This document shows positions 55,795-64,000 of a stretch of 64,000 nucleotides of DNA, piece after piece. Every line of letters starts with the position of its first letter. The stretch's first letter is position 1. Location of the stretch: the NCBI GenBank assembly GCA_947625095.1, contig CANQMX010000003.1, positions 1 through 64,000 on the forward strand. Reading direction: 5' to 3'. The translations under genes and the position numbers were made by a program. The notes beneath the pieces are model-generated. The model made no database searches. It had not been told where the DNA came from and saw nothing but the letters and a program-made list of their open reading frames with translations. The stretch comes from an uncultured Clostridia bacterium. GTDB taxonomy: Bacteria > Bacillota > Clostridia > Christensenellales > Borkfalkiaceae.

Positions 55795-56399
55795 TGCAGA
55801 GAGATAAATTGTATGAGGAGAGCGCAGTCTCCACGCGGAGCAAGTCGGAGAGCAAAATTTACACGACGTTCTTTGTAGTGGCGATGATCTTCTTCGTCAT
55901 CGCCGCTATTCTCCTGTTCTTCTCCTTCAACGATATCGTAGGCGTGGTGAACAACGAAAAGGCGACCACCCTCGATAAGGCGCTGTTCATTGTGATGCGT
56001 ATCGGGCTTGTTTTGGCGCTTGCGCTCATCGGTCTCCTCTTTTTCCTGCTCAAAAACCGCTTCAACGTGAGTTACGACTACATCTATGTGGATGACGAGG
56101 TGCGCTTCACCAAGGTATTCAACGGCAGGCGGCGGAAGTATATTGCGACCGTCACGATGGATAACCTCCTGCGCATCGGCTACTGCGAAAAGCCATCCTA
56201 CCAGAACGCCCTCCGCGAGTTGCGGGGCAAAAAACCCAAAATTCTGACCCCCAACAAGACGCCCGCAGAGGATAAAATGATGATCTACCTTCTCGCGAAT
56301 ACGTCGCTCGAGCGCAGGGTGTACGTCCTCGAATGTAGGAAGGAGATGCTCGAATACCTCGTGCTGGCGGCGGGCATCAATAAATTGGAGCGCGAATGA
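55794..56399 (+). CDS. Two-helix membrane protein, DUF6106-like layout
   Basis: The 201-residue product has two hydrophobic helices (about 22-45 and 64-86), then a conserved-looking soluble part: VSYDYIYVDDEVRFTKVFNGRRRKYIATVTM (about 91-120) and ERRVYVLECRKEMLEYL near the C-terminus. This resembles the arrangement I associate with DUF6106, but the assignment is weak. The first base of its ATG is the last base of the carB stop, so it is coupled to carB; it also overlaps the cysteine desulfurase gene by ATGA. Compare the protein at 43527. Confidence 0.6.
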   Translation: MQRDKLYEESAVSTRSKSESKIYTTFFVVAMIFFVIAAILLFFSFNDIVGVVNNEKATTLDKALFIVMRIGLVLALALIGLLFFLLKNRFNVSYDYIYVDDEVRFTKVFNGRRRKYIATVTMDNLLRIGYCEKPSYQNALRELRGKKPKILTPNKTPAEDKMMIYLLANTSLERRVYVLECRKEMLEYLVLAAGINKLERE

Positions 56400-57514
56400 T
56401 CTACCTCGACAACGCCGCGACGACGCCCCCCTGCACGGAGGCGGTGGAACGCGCGCGCGCCTTTCTCGAAGAAAATTTTTATAACCCCTCCGCGATCTAC
56501 GGCGGGGCTTTTTCCGTGCACGCAGCGCTTAAAGAGGCGCGGCAGGGGGTGCTTTCCCGCATTGCCGACCCCGCGAAGTTCGAACTCATCTTCACTTCTG
56601 GCGGTACGGAGAGCGACAATCACGCCGTCTTTTCGGGCGCGCGGCGGGGCAACGCCGTGACGACGAAGGGGGAGCACGCCGCCGTGTTTGAAAGTTTCAA
56701 CGCCTTGAAGGGACGGGGCGTAGAGCCGCGCTTTGCCCCCTTGAAGTGTGACGGGAGCGTGGACGAAGAGGGACTTTTATCCCTCGTCGATGAAAAGACC
56801 TCGCTCGTCTCCATCCTGCACGTCAACAACGAGACGGGCGCAGTCAACGATATCCTCGCGCTCGCCCGCGCCGTAAAGCGGAAAAATCCCCGCGCGCTCT
56901 TCCACTCCGACGGCGTGCAGGCGTTCGGCAAAATTCCCGTGCGCCTCTCCGCCGATATCGACCTCTACTCTGTGAGCGCGCATAAGATCGGCGGTTTGAA
57001 GGGCACGGGCGCGCTCATCAAGCGGAAAAACCTCGTTCTGCCGCCCCTTGTGTACGGCGGCGGACAGGAGGGAGGACAGCGGAGCGGCACGGAAAACGTG
57101 TTCGGCATCATGGCGTTCGCCTACGCCGCGGAGAAAAAATTTGCAACATTGGAAGAGGACGGAAAGCGGATCTTGGCCCTGCGCAACCTCCTGCGGGAGC
57201 GGCTGGACGGCGCGCTCTACACCTGCCTTTCGCCCGAAGTCGGCTCGCCCTACATCCTTTCGACGTCTGCGCGCGGGATGCGCGGCGAGGTGCTCGTGCG
57301 GATGCTGTGGGAGCGCGGCGTGGCGGCGGGGACGGGCAGCGCGTGTTCCTCCCGCCATCGGTTCAGCCGCGTGCTCATGGCGTGCGGCTACGACGAGCCG
57401 ACGCTGGACGGGGTGCTGCGGTGGAGTTTTTCCCCCGCGACCACCAAAGACGAGATTTTGCGCGCGGCGGACATCGCAAACGAGGTCGCCGCAACGTTCA
57501 GGGGGAATTTATAA
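56396..57514 (+). CDS. Cysteine desulfurase (NifS/IscS family)
   Basis: PLP enzyme that takes sulfur from cysteine as an enzyme persulfide. The 372-residue product has YLDNAATTP at the N-terminus, TSGGTESDNHAV (about 66-77), VNNETGAVND (about 142-151), the PLP Lys in SVSAHKIGGLKGTGA (about 191-205), GGGQEGGQRSGTEN and the persulfide Cys in GTGSACSSRHRFSRVL (about 318-333). Overlap with thiI makes tRNA thiolation its probable partner function. Confidence 0.94.
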   Translation: MIYLDNAATTPPCTEAVERARAFLEENFYNPSAIYGGAFSVHAALKEARQGVLSRIADPAKFELIFTSGGTESDNHAVFSGARRGNAVTTKGEHAAVFESFNALKGRGVEPRFAPLKCDGSVDEEGLLSLVDEKTSLVSILHVNNETGAVNDILALARAVKRKNPRALFHSDGVQAFGKIPVRLSADIDLYSVSAHKIGGLKGTGALIKRKNLVLPPLVYGGGQEGGQRSGTENVFGIMAFAYAAEKKFATLEEDGKRILALRNLLRERLDGALYTCLSPEVGSPYILSTSARGMRGEVLVRMLWERGVAAGTGSACSSRHRFSRVLMACGYDEPTLDGVLRWSFSPATTKDEILRAADIANEVAATFRGNL

Positions 57515-58665
57515 TGGAAAAAGTCGTCATCATCCGCTATGCGGAGATCCATTTGAAGGGCAAAAACAGGGGATTTTTCGAGCGCGTCTTTATCATCAAC
57601 CTCGAGCGCGCGCTGAAGGGCATCCGCCACGAGTTGCACCGCACGAGCGGCAGGTATCTTGTGGAAAAGTTCGATACGGCGCGCTATGAGGAGATCATGG
57701 AGCGCGTCCTGCGCGTGTTCGGGGTACATTCGTGCTCGGAGGGGCTGCTCGTGCCCAATGATATGGACAGCATCTTCGAGGCGGCGAAGTGCGTCGCCCC
57801 CGCGGGCGGAACGTTCAAGGTGGAGACCCACCGCGCCGATAAAAAGTACCCCCTGACCTCGATGGAGGTGAGCGCGGAGATCGGCGGGCGGCTGCTTGCC
57901 CATAATCGCGCCCTCAAAGTGGACGTGCACGACCCCGCGGCGCGCGTGTATATCGACGTGCGCGAGAATGGGACGGCGCTCGTGTATTGCTCTTCCCGCT
58001 TGGGGGCGGGCGGAATGCCCGTCGGCACTGCGGGAACGGGGCTGTTGCTCCTCTCGGGCGGCATCGATTCGCCCGTCGCCGGCTACATGATGGCAAAGCG
58101 TGGCATGACGGTGGAAGTCCTGCACTTCCACAGCTATCCCTACACCAACGACGGCGCAAAGGAGAAGGTGCAAGAACTCGCCGCGCTCCTTTCCCAATAT
58201 ACCCTTGTGGAGCGACTGCGCTGCGTCAACGTCGCCCACATTCAGGAGGAGATCCACAAAAAGTGTGCCGCCGACCTCAACGTGACGCTATTGAGGCGGT
58301 TCATGTTCCGCATTGCCGAGCGCATCGCGGCAAAGGTGGGCGCGCAGTGCCTCGTCACGGGCGAGAGCCTCGGACAGGTCGCAAGCCAGACGGTGGAGGG
58401 GCTGACTTCCTCCAACTCCGTCGTCGCCCTTCCCGTTCTGCGCCCGCTCATCGGCTTCGACAAGGAGGAGATCATCGAGCGCGCGAAAAAGATCGGCACG
58501 TACGATACCTCCGTTCTGCCCTTTGAGGACTGCTGCACGGTATTTTTGCCCGAGCACCCCGCCATCCGCCCCAAACTTTCGTACATCGAAGAGGAGGAGG
58601 CTAAACTCGACGTGGAGGCGCTCATCGAAGACGCTCTCAAAACGCTGGAATTTATCCGCCTCTGA
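57514..58665 (+). CDS. thiI: tRNA 4-thiouridine synthase ThiI
   Basis: Activates U8 of tRNA with ATP for sulfur insertion; in some bacteria it also serves thiamin synthesis. The 383-residue product has the ferredoxin-like and THUMP domains (1-165) and the PP-loop LLLSGGIDSPVAGYMM (about 177-192). It ends without a rhodanese domain, the short form usual in Bacillota, where sulfur comes straight from a paired desulfurase as found here (1-base overlap). Its stop abuts the stop of the convergent PBP gene with no base between. Confidence 0.95.
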   Translation: MEKVVIIRYAEIHLKGKNRGFFERVFIINLERALKGIRHELHRTSGRYLVEKFDTARYEEIMERVLRVFGVHSCSEGLLVPNDMDSIFEAAKCVAPAGGTFKVETHRADKKYPLTSMEVSAEIGGRLLAHNRALKVDVHDPAARVYIDVRENGTALVYCSSRLGAGGMPVGTAGTGLLLLSGGIDSPVAGYMMAKRGMTVEVLHFHSYPYTNDGAKEKVQELAALLSQYTLVERLRCVNVAHIQEEIHKKCAADLNVTLLRRFMFRIAERIAAKVGAQCLVTGESLGQVASQTVEGLTSSNSVVALPVLRPLIGFDKEEIIERAKKIGTYDTSVLPFEDCCTVFLPEHPAIRPKLSYIEEEEAKLDVEALIEDALKTLEFIRL

Positions 58666-60837
58666 CTACCACCAATCTTCGGGAAGAGAGGAGGGCGCGT
58701 CGATCCGCACGGAGGGGAGCGTGAGCGTCTTTCCCGCGCGGCTCAAATAGTAGGGCGTCACGGTGTAGGTGTAACTCTCGCCCGCGCGCACGGAATTATC
58801 GCAGATGAGTTTTTGAAATTTTCCGCTGTAAATCGTGGTTGTTTGACCGCGATTTTCTCTTTTTACCACATATGCATAGTACTTTGTCTGACATAGTTCT
58901 ATATAAACCGCCCCGTTTTTGACAAAAATGCGCGGTTCGGAGATGGTCGGCTCGGAAAAACGTCTGCACGTCTCCTGCGGGAGTGCGGCGGGGCGGAAGA
59001 GGTCGTACAGGGCTTCGCCCACGGGCGCGGCGGGGTCGGCGAGCACGATCTTGTGGTCGTTTTCGTAGGCGAGCCTATCGTAGGCGACGCGCACAAGGCT
59101 ATCGCAAGAGGCAAGGGGCGCAGGCGTGCGGCCGTCATAAAGTGCGCGGAAGATGCGCAGGGCGATGTTGGCGGGCGGGCCTCCGCCCGTCGCGCTTATG
59201 GGGGAATTGTCGCGGTTGCCCAGCCACACGCCCACGGTGTGCTCCGCGGTGTAGGCGAGGGTATAGGCGTCGGTGTTGCCGCCCTTGCCCTCTGCAGTGC
59301 CCGTCTTGGCGCAGACGGGGAAGGGGAGAGAAGATAGCCTTTTTGCCGTGCCCTCCTTGGCGGCCGTCTGCAACATATCGCTTACAAGGGCGCAGGTCTC
59401 CTTCGAAAAGACCCGCTTTTCCCGCGGTTCGAAGTTATAAATTACCCGCCCGCTTTCATCCTCCACGCGCAGGATACACGAGGCGGGGGCGTACATTCCG
59501 CCGTTTGCAAGGGTCGAGTAGCCGCGGGCGAGGTCGCACAGCGTGTACCCCTCGCGCATCCCGCCAAGGGCGAGGGCGAGCGTTCTGTCCTCCTCGTCGA
59601 CGGGAAGCCCCAATTTTTCCATGTAAAAAGCCGCCCTGTCGCACCCGAGGGCGTTCAAAATGCGCACGGCGGGGATGTTCACGCTGCGCGATAAGGCGTA
59701 GCGCACGCTCATGTATCCGCCCGTCGCGCCGCCCGCGTCGTCGGGGGAGTAGCCGCCGAAGTCGCAGCGCTCGTCAGAGACGGGTGTCGCGGGGGAGATG
59801 AGGTTCTCCTCGATGGCGGGCGCGTAGACGAGGAGGGGCTTGATGACCGAGGCGGGCAGCCGCTTGTAAGAAGCGCAAGTGGAATGGAGCGCGCGGATGC
59901 CGTGCGTGCGATTATCGACAATAAGTGCGCAAATATCGCTCTCCGCCTCCGTCTTTTCCAACTCCTCTTGCAGGGCGGCGTCGTACGCCGTATAAATTTT
60001 CAAAGACCCCATCTTTCCCGTGCGCGCCTCGGAAAAGAGGGCGGAAAATTCCTCAAACACCCGCGCGAGATAGGCGTTTTCGCCGCTCTCGGCGGGCGCG
60101 GCGGGCAGGGGCGCTTCGGTCGCCTCCGCGTACTGCGCCGCCGTAAGATACCCCTGTTCGAGCATGAGTTTGAGCACAAAATTGCGCCGCGCGCGGCATT
60201 TTTCGGGATTTTTGAAGGGGGAATAGGTATTGGGCGACTTGACGAGGGCGGCAAGCATGGCGCTCTCCGCGGGGTTAAGTTCCTCGGCGTCCTTGCCGAA
60301 GTAGTACTTTGCCGCGCTCCCCACGCCGAACGCGCTGTGCCCGAAGTAGATGGAGTTGACGTAAAGTTCCAAAATTTCTTCCTTGGAATACCTGCGTTCG
60401 AGGGCGCGCGTCAACTTAAACTCCCTGAGTTTTCGCGCGATCGTCTTATCGCTCGTCAGGTGGGTGTTCTTGATGAGCTGCTGGGAGATGGTGGAAGCCC
60501 CCTCGCGGAAGGAAAAACTCGTCAGATTCTTCCACATTGCCTTTGCAACGCGCCGATAGTCGATGCCGCCGTGCGTAAAAAACCGCTTGTCCTCGACGGC
60601 GACAAAGGCGTTCGGCAGGTGGGCGGGCAGGCTTTCAAAGGCAACGCTCCGCCTGCGCGCCGTCTCCATGGGTTCGCCGTTTTCGTCGTAGATGCGCAGG
60701 CACGCCGTATCCAGCGTGAGTTTTTCCGGCTCCAATTTCGCCCCCGCCGTGACGCCGAGGTAGGCAAAGAGCAGCGTGAGCACCAACGCTCCCGCCACGC
60801 CGAAGAGAATGAAAAGGACTTTCGCCGTGCGTTTCAT
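58666..60837 (-). CDS. Class A penicillin-binding protein (PBP1A type)
   Basis: A bifunctional peptidoglycan synthase of 723 residues: N-terminal membrane anchor (about 5-33), GT51 glycosyltransferase (AVEDKRFFTHGGIDYRR with catalytic Glu near 81; EGASTISQQLIKN; RKLREFKL) and transpeptidase with SxxK (PASVIKP), SxN (SRSVNIP) and KTG (CAKTGTAEG). The C-terminal tail (about 620-723) is a small beta-rich, fibronectin-like part. Codons for LCQTKYYAY lie on the 21-bp dispersed motif. ATG at 60837 lacks a ribosome site. It converges on thiI without a terminator. Confidence 0.93.
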   Translation of the reverse strand: MKRTAKVLFILFGVAGALVLTLLFAYLGVTAGAKLEPEKLTLDTACLRIYDENGEPMETARRRSVAFESLPAHLPNAFVAVEDKRFFTHGGIDYRRVAKAMWKNLTSFSFREGASTISQQLIKNTHLTSDKTIARKLREFKLTRALERRYSKEEILELYVNSIYFGHSAFGVGSAAKYYFGKDAEELNPAESAMLAALVKSPNTYSPFKNPEKCRARRNFVLKLMLEQGYLTAAQYAEATEAPLPAAPAESGENAYLARVFEEFSALFSEARTGKMGSLKIYTAYDAALQEELEKTEAESDICALIVDNRTHGIRALHSTCASYKRLPASVIKPLLVYAPAIEENLISPATPVSDERCDFGGYSPDDAGGATGGYMSVRYALSRSVNIPAVRILNALGCDRAAFYMEKLGLPVDEEDRTLALALGGMREGYTLCDLARGYSTLANGGMYAPASCILRVEDESGRVIYNFEPREKRVFSKETCALVSDMLQTAAKEGTAKRLSSLPFPVCAKTGTAEGKGGNTDAYTLAYTAEHTVGVWLGNRDNSPISATGGGPPANIALRIFRALYDGRTPAPLASCDSLVRVAYDRLAYENDHKIVLADPAAPVGEALYDLFRPAALPQETCRRFSEPTISEPRIFVKNGAVYIELCQTKYYAYVVKRENRGQTTTIYSGKFQKLICDNSVRAGESYTYTVTPYYLSRAGKTLTLPSVRIDAPSSLPEDWW
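58875..58895 (+). repeat. 21-bp dispersed motif, copy 3 (inside the PBP gene)
   Basis: CATAGTACTTTGTCTGACATA, two changes from the thrS-leader copy. The changes fall at symmetric places (A to T at 10 and 15), opposite to the coding strand of the host gene. Confidence 0.88.
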
Positions 60838-60892
60838 AGTGGCAGTATCGGTAATTTATTGAAAATTTTTCATTTTCCCGCGCGCGTACGTG

Positions 60893-60921
60893 TTGAAAAA
60901 ACAAGGCGTTTATGATATAAT
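60893..60921 (+). promoter_or_regulatory. Promoter of the sirtuin-miaB-mutS run
   Basis: TTGAAA (60893-60898), 17 bp, TATAAT (60916-60921). Confidence 0.85.
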
Positions 60922-60941
60922 GCAAGTTGGGAGCAAAGGCT

Positions 60942-61649
60942 ATGACACTGCAAGAGATCATTTTAAGTAGTTCGCGCGTTGTCTTTTTCGGCGGCGCGGG
61001 GGTATCCACGGAGAGCGGCATCCCCGATTTCCGCTCGGAGGATGGGCTTTACCGTCAAAAATATTCCGTTCCGCCCGAGACCATCTTGAGCGCGGACTAT
61101 TTCTATTCGCACACAGCGGAGTTTTACAAATTCTACCGCGATAAGATGCTGCCCCTCTGGGCGAAGCCCAACGCCGCGCACCTAAAACTTGCGCAGCTCG
61201 AGAAGAAGGGGAAACTTCTCGCCGTCGTCACGCAGAATATCGACGGTCTGCACCAGGCCGCGGGGAGCAAAAATGTCTATGAACTCCACGGCAGCGTGCA
61301 CCGCAACACCTGCCTTTCGTGCGGCAAAAAGTATACCGCCGAGGTCATCGCTAAGGGGGAAGGCGTGCCGCGCTGTTCGTGCGGGGGGCTTATCAAGCCC
61401 GACGTCGTTTTATACGGCGAGCCGCTCGACGGCGAAACGGTGGAGGGCGCGTGCAACGCCATCGCCTCCGCCGATACCCTCATCGTGGCGGGGACTTCGC
61501 TCTCCGTCTATCCCGCGGCGGGGTTTGTCAGCCTCTTCCGCGGAAAGCACCTCGTGCTCATCAACCGCACCCCGACGCCGCTCGACGGGATGTGCGAACT
61601 CGTCATCCGCGAGAATGTAGGCAAGGTTTTTTCGGAGTTAGAGGCATGA
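60942..61649 (+). CDS. cobB: NAD-dependent protein deacylase (sirtuin)
   Basis: Removes acyl groups from lysines using NAD. The 235-residue product has GGAGVSTESGIPDFRS (about 18-33), TQNIDGLHQAAG (about 96-107), the catalytic His in ELHGSVHRNTC (about 115-125), two Cys pairs for zinc (CLSC about 125-128; CSCGG about 146-150) and GTSLSVYPAAG. ATG at 60942, 8 bases after GGGAG, is preferred to the in-frame TTG at 60927. Its stop overlaps miaB by ATGA. Confidence 0.93.
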   Translation: MTLQEIILSSSRVVFFGGAGVSTESGIPDFRSEDGLYRQKYSVPPETILSADYFYSHTAEFYKFYRDKMLPLWAKPNAAHLKLAQLEKKGKLLAVVTQNIDGLHQAAGSKNVYELHGSVHRNTCLSCGKKYTAEVIAKGEGVPRCSCGGLIKPDVVLYGEPLDGETVEGACNAIASADTLIVAGTSLSVYPAAGFVSLFRGKHLVLINRTPTPLDGMCELVIRENVGKVFSELEA

Positions 61650-62953
61650 ACTACCACATCGTCACATACGGCTGCCAGATGAACCTGCACGAATCGGAGA
61701 AGATCGCGGGCGTCCTCAAAGCAAAGGGCTACGACAACCCGACTTCCCCCGAGGAGGCGGATATCATCGTATTCAACACCTGCTGTATCCGCGAGAACGC
61801 GGAAAACCACGCGTTCGGCAACATCGGCGCGCTCAAACAGCTCAAGCGACAGAAGAAGGGGCTTATCATCGCGGTGGGCGGCTGTATGGTGCAGGAGGAG
61901 GGCAAGGCCGCCCTTCTCAAAGCCAAATTTCCCTTTATCGATATCCTCTTCGGCACGCATAATCTCTCCGAACTCGGCGACCTCATCGAAAAGAAGAGGG
62001 CGCAGCGGCGCACCGTCATCTCCGTGCCCGAGGCGCGGACGGAGATAGAGGACGGCGTCTCGCCCGTCCGCACGAGTTACCCCAACGCGTGGGTCAACAT
62101 CATGTACGGGTGCAACAATTTTTGCTCGTACTGCATCGTGCCCTATGTGCGCGGCAGAGAGCGTTCGCGCAAGATGGAGGACGTACTTTCCGAGGTGCGC
62201 GCCCTCGTTGAGGAGGGCTATAAGGAAATCACCCTGCTCGGGCAGAACGTGGACTCCTACCGCGATGAGAGCGGCGCGGATTTTGCGGCGCTCCTCGATA
62301 AAGTCGCCTCGATCGAGGGCAAGTTCCGCGTGCGGTTCATGACGTCGCACCCCAAGGATTTTTCTGCGGAACTCGTCGCCGTCATGAAAAAGCACAAAAA
62401 AATCTGCAAACACCTGCATTTGCCCGTGCAATCGGGTTCAAACCGCATCCTTTCGCTCATGAACAGGCGGTACACGCGGGAAAAATACCTCGATGAAATT
62501 GCGCTCCTTCGGCGGGAGATCCCCGACTGCGAGGTGACGACGGACTTTATCGTGGGCTTTCCCACCGAGACGGAGGAGGACTTCCGGGGGACGCTCTCCC
62601 TCGTGGAGGAGGCCGACCTTTCCTCGGCGTTCATGTTCATCTTCTCGCCCCGCACGGGCACGCGGGCTGCCGCCATGGAGGGGCAGATAGATGAGGAAGT
62701 CTCCAAGGAGAGGCTCTCCCGCCTCATCGCCCTCGTCAACGAAAAGACCCGCCAAAAGAGCGCGAAGTATGTGGGCAAAACGGTGGAGATCCTCTGCGAG
62801 GACTACGACGCCAAAAAGGGGCTGTACCTCGGCAGGGACGAATACGGGCGAATGGGGTACTTTGAAAGCAATATAGACCGCGTGGGGGAGTTTGTCCGCC
62901 TCCGCGTGACGCGGGCAAACGGCATTTCGCTGTACGGCGAAGCCGCAGATTGA
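61646..62953 (+). CDS. miaB: tRNA-2-methylthio-N6-dimethylallyladenosine synthase
   Basis: Radical-SAM methylthiotransferase acting on i6A37 of tRNAs. The 435-residue product has the N-terminal cluster cysteines (YGCQMN, FNTCCIREN, VGGCMVQ), the radical-SAM CNNFCSYCIVPYVRGRERSR (about 153-172) and a C-terminal TRAM domain (about 370-430). Together with thiI it makes tRNA modification a theme here. It lies 12 bp before mutS. Confidence 0.97.
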   Translation: MNYHIVTYGCQMNLHESEKIAGVLKAKGYDNPTSPEEADIIVFNTCCIRENAENHAFGNIGALKQLKRQKKGLIIAVGGCMVQEEGKAALLKAKFPFIDILFGTHNLSELGDLIEKKRAQRRTVISVPEARTEIEDGVSPVRTSYPNAWVNIMYGCNNFCSYCIVPYVRGRERSRKMEDVLSEVRALVEEGYKEITLLGQNVDSYRDESGADFAALLDKVASIEGKFRVRFMTSHPKDFSAELVAVMKKHKKICKHLHLPVQSGSNRILSLMNRRYTREKYLDEIALLRREIPDCEVTTDFIVGFPTETEEDFRGTLSLVEEADLSSAFMFIFSPRTGTRAAAMEGQIDEEVSKERLSRLIALVNEKTRQKSAKYVGKTVEILCEDYDAKKGLYLGRDEYGRMGYFESNIDRVGEFVRLRVTRANGISLYGEAAD

Positions 62954-62965
62954 CGGAGGAAAATC

Positions 62966-64000
62966 ATGGCGCTTTCACCGATGATGGAGCATTGGAAAAA
63001 GGTCAAGGATGAATACCCGGGGTGCATCGTTTTTTACCGTCTCGGCGACTTTTACGAGATGTTTTTCGACGACGCCGAAAAGGCGAGCAAGATCCTCGAT
63101 CTCACGCTGACGGGCAGGGACTGCGGGCTGGAAGCCCGTGCGCCCATGTGCGGCGTTCCCTTCCACGCCGCCGACAGTTACATTCAAAAGCTCGTGGAGG
63201 CGGGCGAGCGCGTCGCCATCTGCGAGCAACTCTCCGACCCTAAGGCGAGCAAGGGGATGGTGGATAGGGACGTCATCCGCGTCGTCTCGGCGGGGACGGT
63301 CATCGAAAACGAGATGCTCGACGAAAAGAAGAGCAACTACATCGCCTGCGCCTGCAAGATAAACGGCAGGTATGCCATGGCGTGGGCGGATATCACCACA
63401 GGGGAATTTGCGGCGGAAGAGGTGGAAAATTCCGAGCAACTCTTGTATGCCCTCGTCAATCTCTCCGTTGCGGAGATCGTCTGCAACGAGGAACTTTTAT
63501 TTGAGACCAAAAACAGCGCGGAGGTGCAAAGAGGCGCGCTTCCCGCGTTCTCGTGCTATCTTCCGTGGGCGTTTGGGCGCGCGGCGGCGGAAAAATCGCT
63601 CAAAGAGCAGTTCTCCGCCTCGGTTGACGCCTTGGGTATCGCCGACAAGGAGGGGGCGATCTGTGCGGCGGGGGCGCTCCTCGAATACCTCCGCGAGACG
63701 CAGAAGCACGCCCTCAAAAACATCAACTCCCTCCGCTATGCGGAGGAAAATTCGCGGCTCGTCTTGGATAGCGTGGCGGTGCGCAACCTCGAAATTCTGA
63801 AAAACAACGCGGAGGGGAAGCGGTACGGCTCTCTTTTGTGGCTGCTCGATAGAACCAAGACGGGCATGGGCGCACGCAAACTTGCAAGCGCGCTCATCTC
63901 GCCCCTGCGCGATAAGCGGGCGATCGAGGCGCGGCTCGACGCGGTGGATGAACTCTTCCGCGCCAGCGTCGTGCGGATAGGCCTTGCCGATATGCTCGCG
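62966..64000 (+). CDS. mutS: DNA mismatch repair protein MutS (5' part, cut by window end)
   Basis: MutS binds mismatches and starts repair with MutL. The 345 residues present cover the mismatch-binding domain with the conserved Phe-x-Glu in RLGDFYEMFFDDAE (about 26-39), the connector domain and the start of the core (LLDRTKTGMGARKLASALISPL near 305-326). The ATPase part lies beyond the window. ATG follows CGGAGG. The order miaB-mutS (often followed by mutL) is common in Clostridia. Confidence 0.97.
   Translation, partial: MALSPMMEHWKKVKDEYPGCIVFYRLGDFYEMFFDDAEKASKILDLTLTGRDCGLEARAPMCGVPFHAADSYIQKLVEAGERVAICEQLSDPKASKGMVDRDVIRVVSAGTVIENEMLDEKKSNYIACACKINGRYAMAWADITTGEFAAEEVENSEQLLYALVNLSVAEIVCNEELLFETKNSAEVQRGALPAFSCYLPWAFGRAAAEKSLKEQFSASVDALGIADKEGAICAAGALLEYLRETQKHALKNINSLRYAEENSRLVLDSVAVRNLEILKNNAEGKRYGSLLWLLDRTKTGMGARKLASALISPLRDKRAIEARLDAVDELFRASVVRIGLADMLA

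Overview
The window is a GC-rich chromosomal segment of a Bacillota bacterium, almost certainly class Clostridia. The evidence is a T-box leader on thrS, an L20-type leader on infC-rpmI-rplT, a YtxC-like gene next to thrS, DUF4364, a CwlD-type amidase, DegV, DapL, near-consensus sigma-A promoters (TTGACA, 17 bp, TATAAT) and intrinsic terminators. An uncultured gut lineage near Christensenellales fits the style of the genome, but that is a guess. It is mostly housekeeping chromosome: no phage, IS transposase, CRISPR array or plasmid functions were seen. The window opens inside a tRNA-Arg and closes inside mutS.

Layout. 1-193: two minus-strand tRNAs. 1-5.7 kb: Zn-ribbon protein, HAD phosphatase, DUF1294 protein, a strongly divergent PurH homologue, then 1.6 kb of repeats. 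5.8-8.3 kb: TSCPD, DUF4364 and HPr-like genes (minus), then an unknown gene and a Nudix hydrolase. 9-13 kb: a Gly/Cys membrane peptide, an ECF S component coupled to coaX, hom, and a RimK-like ATP-grasp ligase. 13.4-24 kb: leuS, ytxC-like gene, T-box thrS, infC-rpmI-rplT, SpoU methyltransferase, yebC, proA. 24-32.7 kb: Nudix (minus), purA-dapF-pyrG-dapL-malQ-mscL and a DUF1295 protein. 33-42 kb: membrane protein, nitrilase-like and HEPN/CBS-like genes, degV, an NfnAB-type oxidoreductase pair, and repeat-rich gaps. 42-58.7 kb: cwlD, acyl-ACP thioesterase, membrane protein, argG-argC-argJ-argB-argD-argF-carA-carB, membrane protein, cysteine desulfurase, thiI. 58.7-64 kb: class A PBP (minus), sirtuin, miaB, mutS (partial).

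The genes work together mainly in amino-acid and nucleotide supply: the arginine branch up to citrulline and argininosuccinate (acetyl-recycling ArgJ; no argH here), carbamoyl phosphate, DapL/DapF diaminopimelate, homoserine, proline, AMP and CTP synthesis, plus translation and tRNA modification.

Most notable observations: (1) carB is fused in frame to a complete DapF-like domain whose first catalytic Cys is Ala, while an intact dapF lies elsewhere in the window; (2) a dispersed hairpin family has constant flanks (AAGATACRCTC / TCGGTATGAGG) around stems that differ in sequence but stay self-complementary; (3) a PurH homologue has lost the residues of both active sites; (4) a 21-bp motif recurs in the thrS leader, inside argC and inside the PBP gene; (5) at least five genes have a -10 box placed so that transcription would start at the start codon (leaderless mRNAs).
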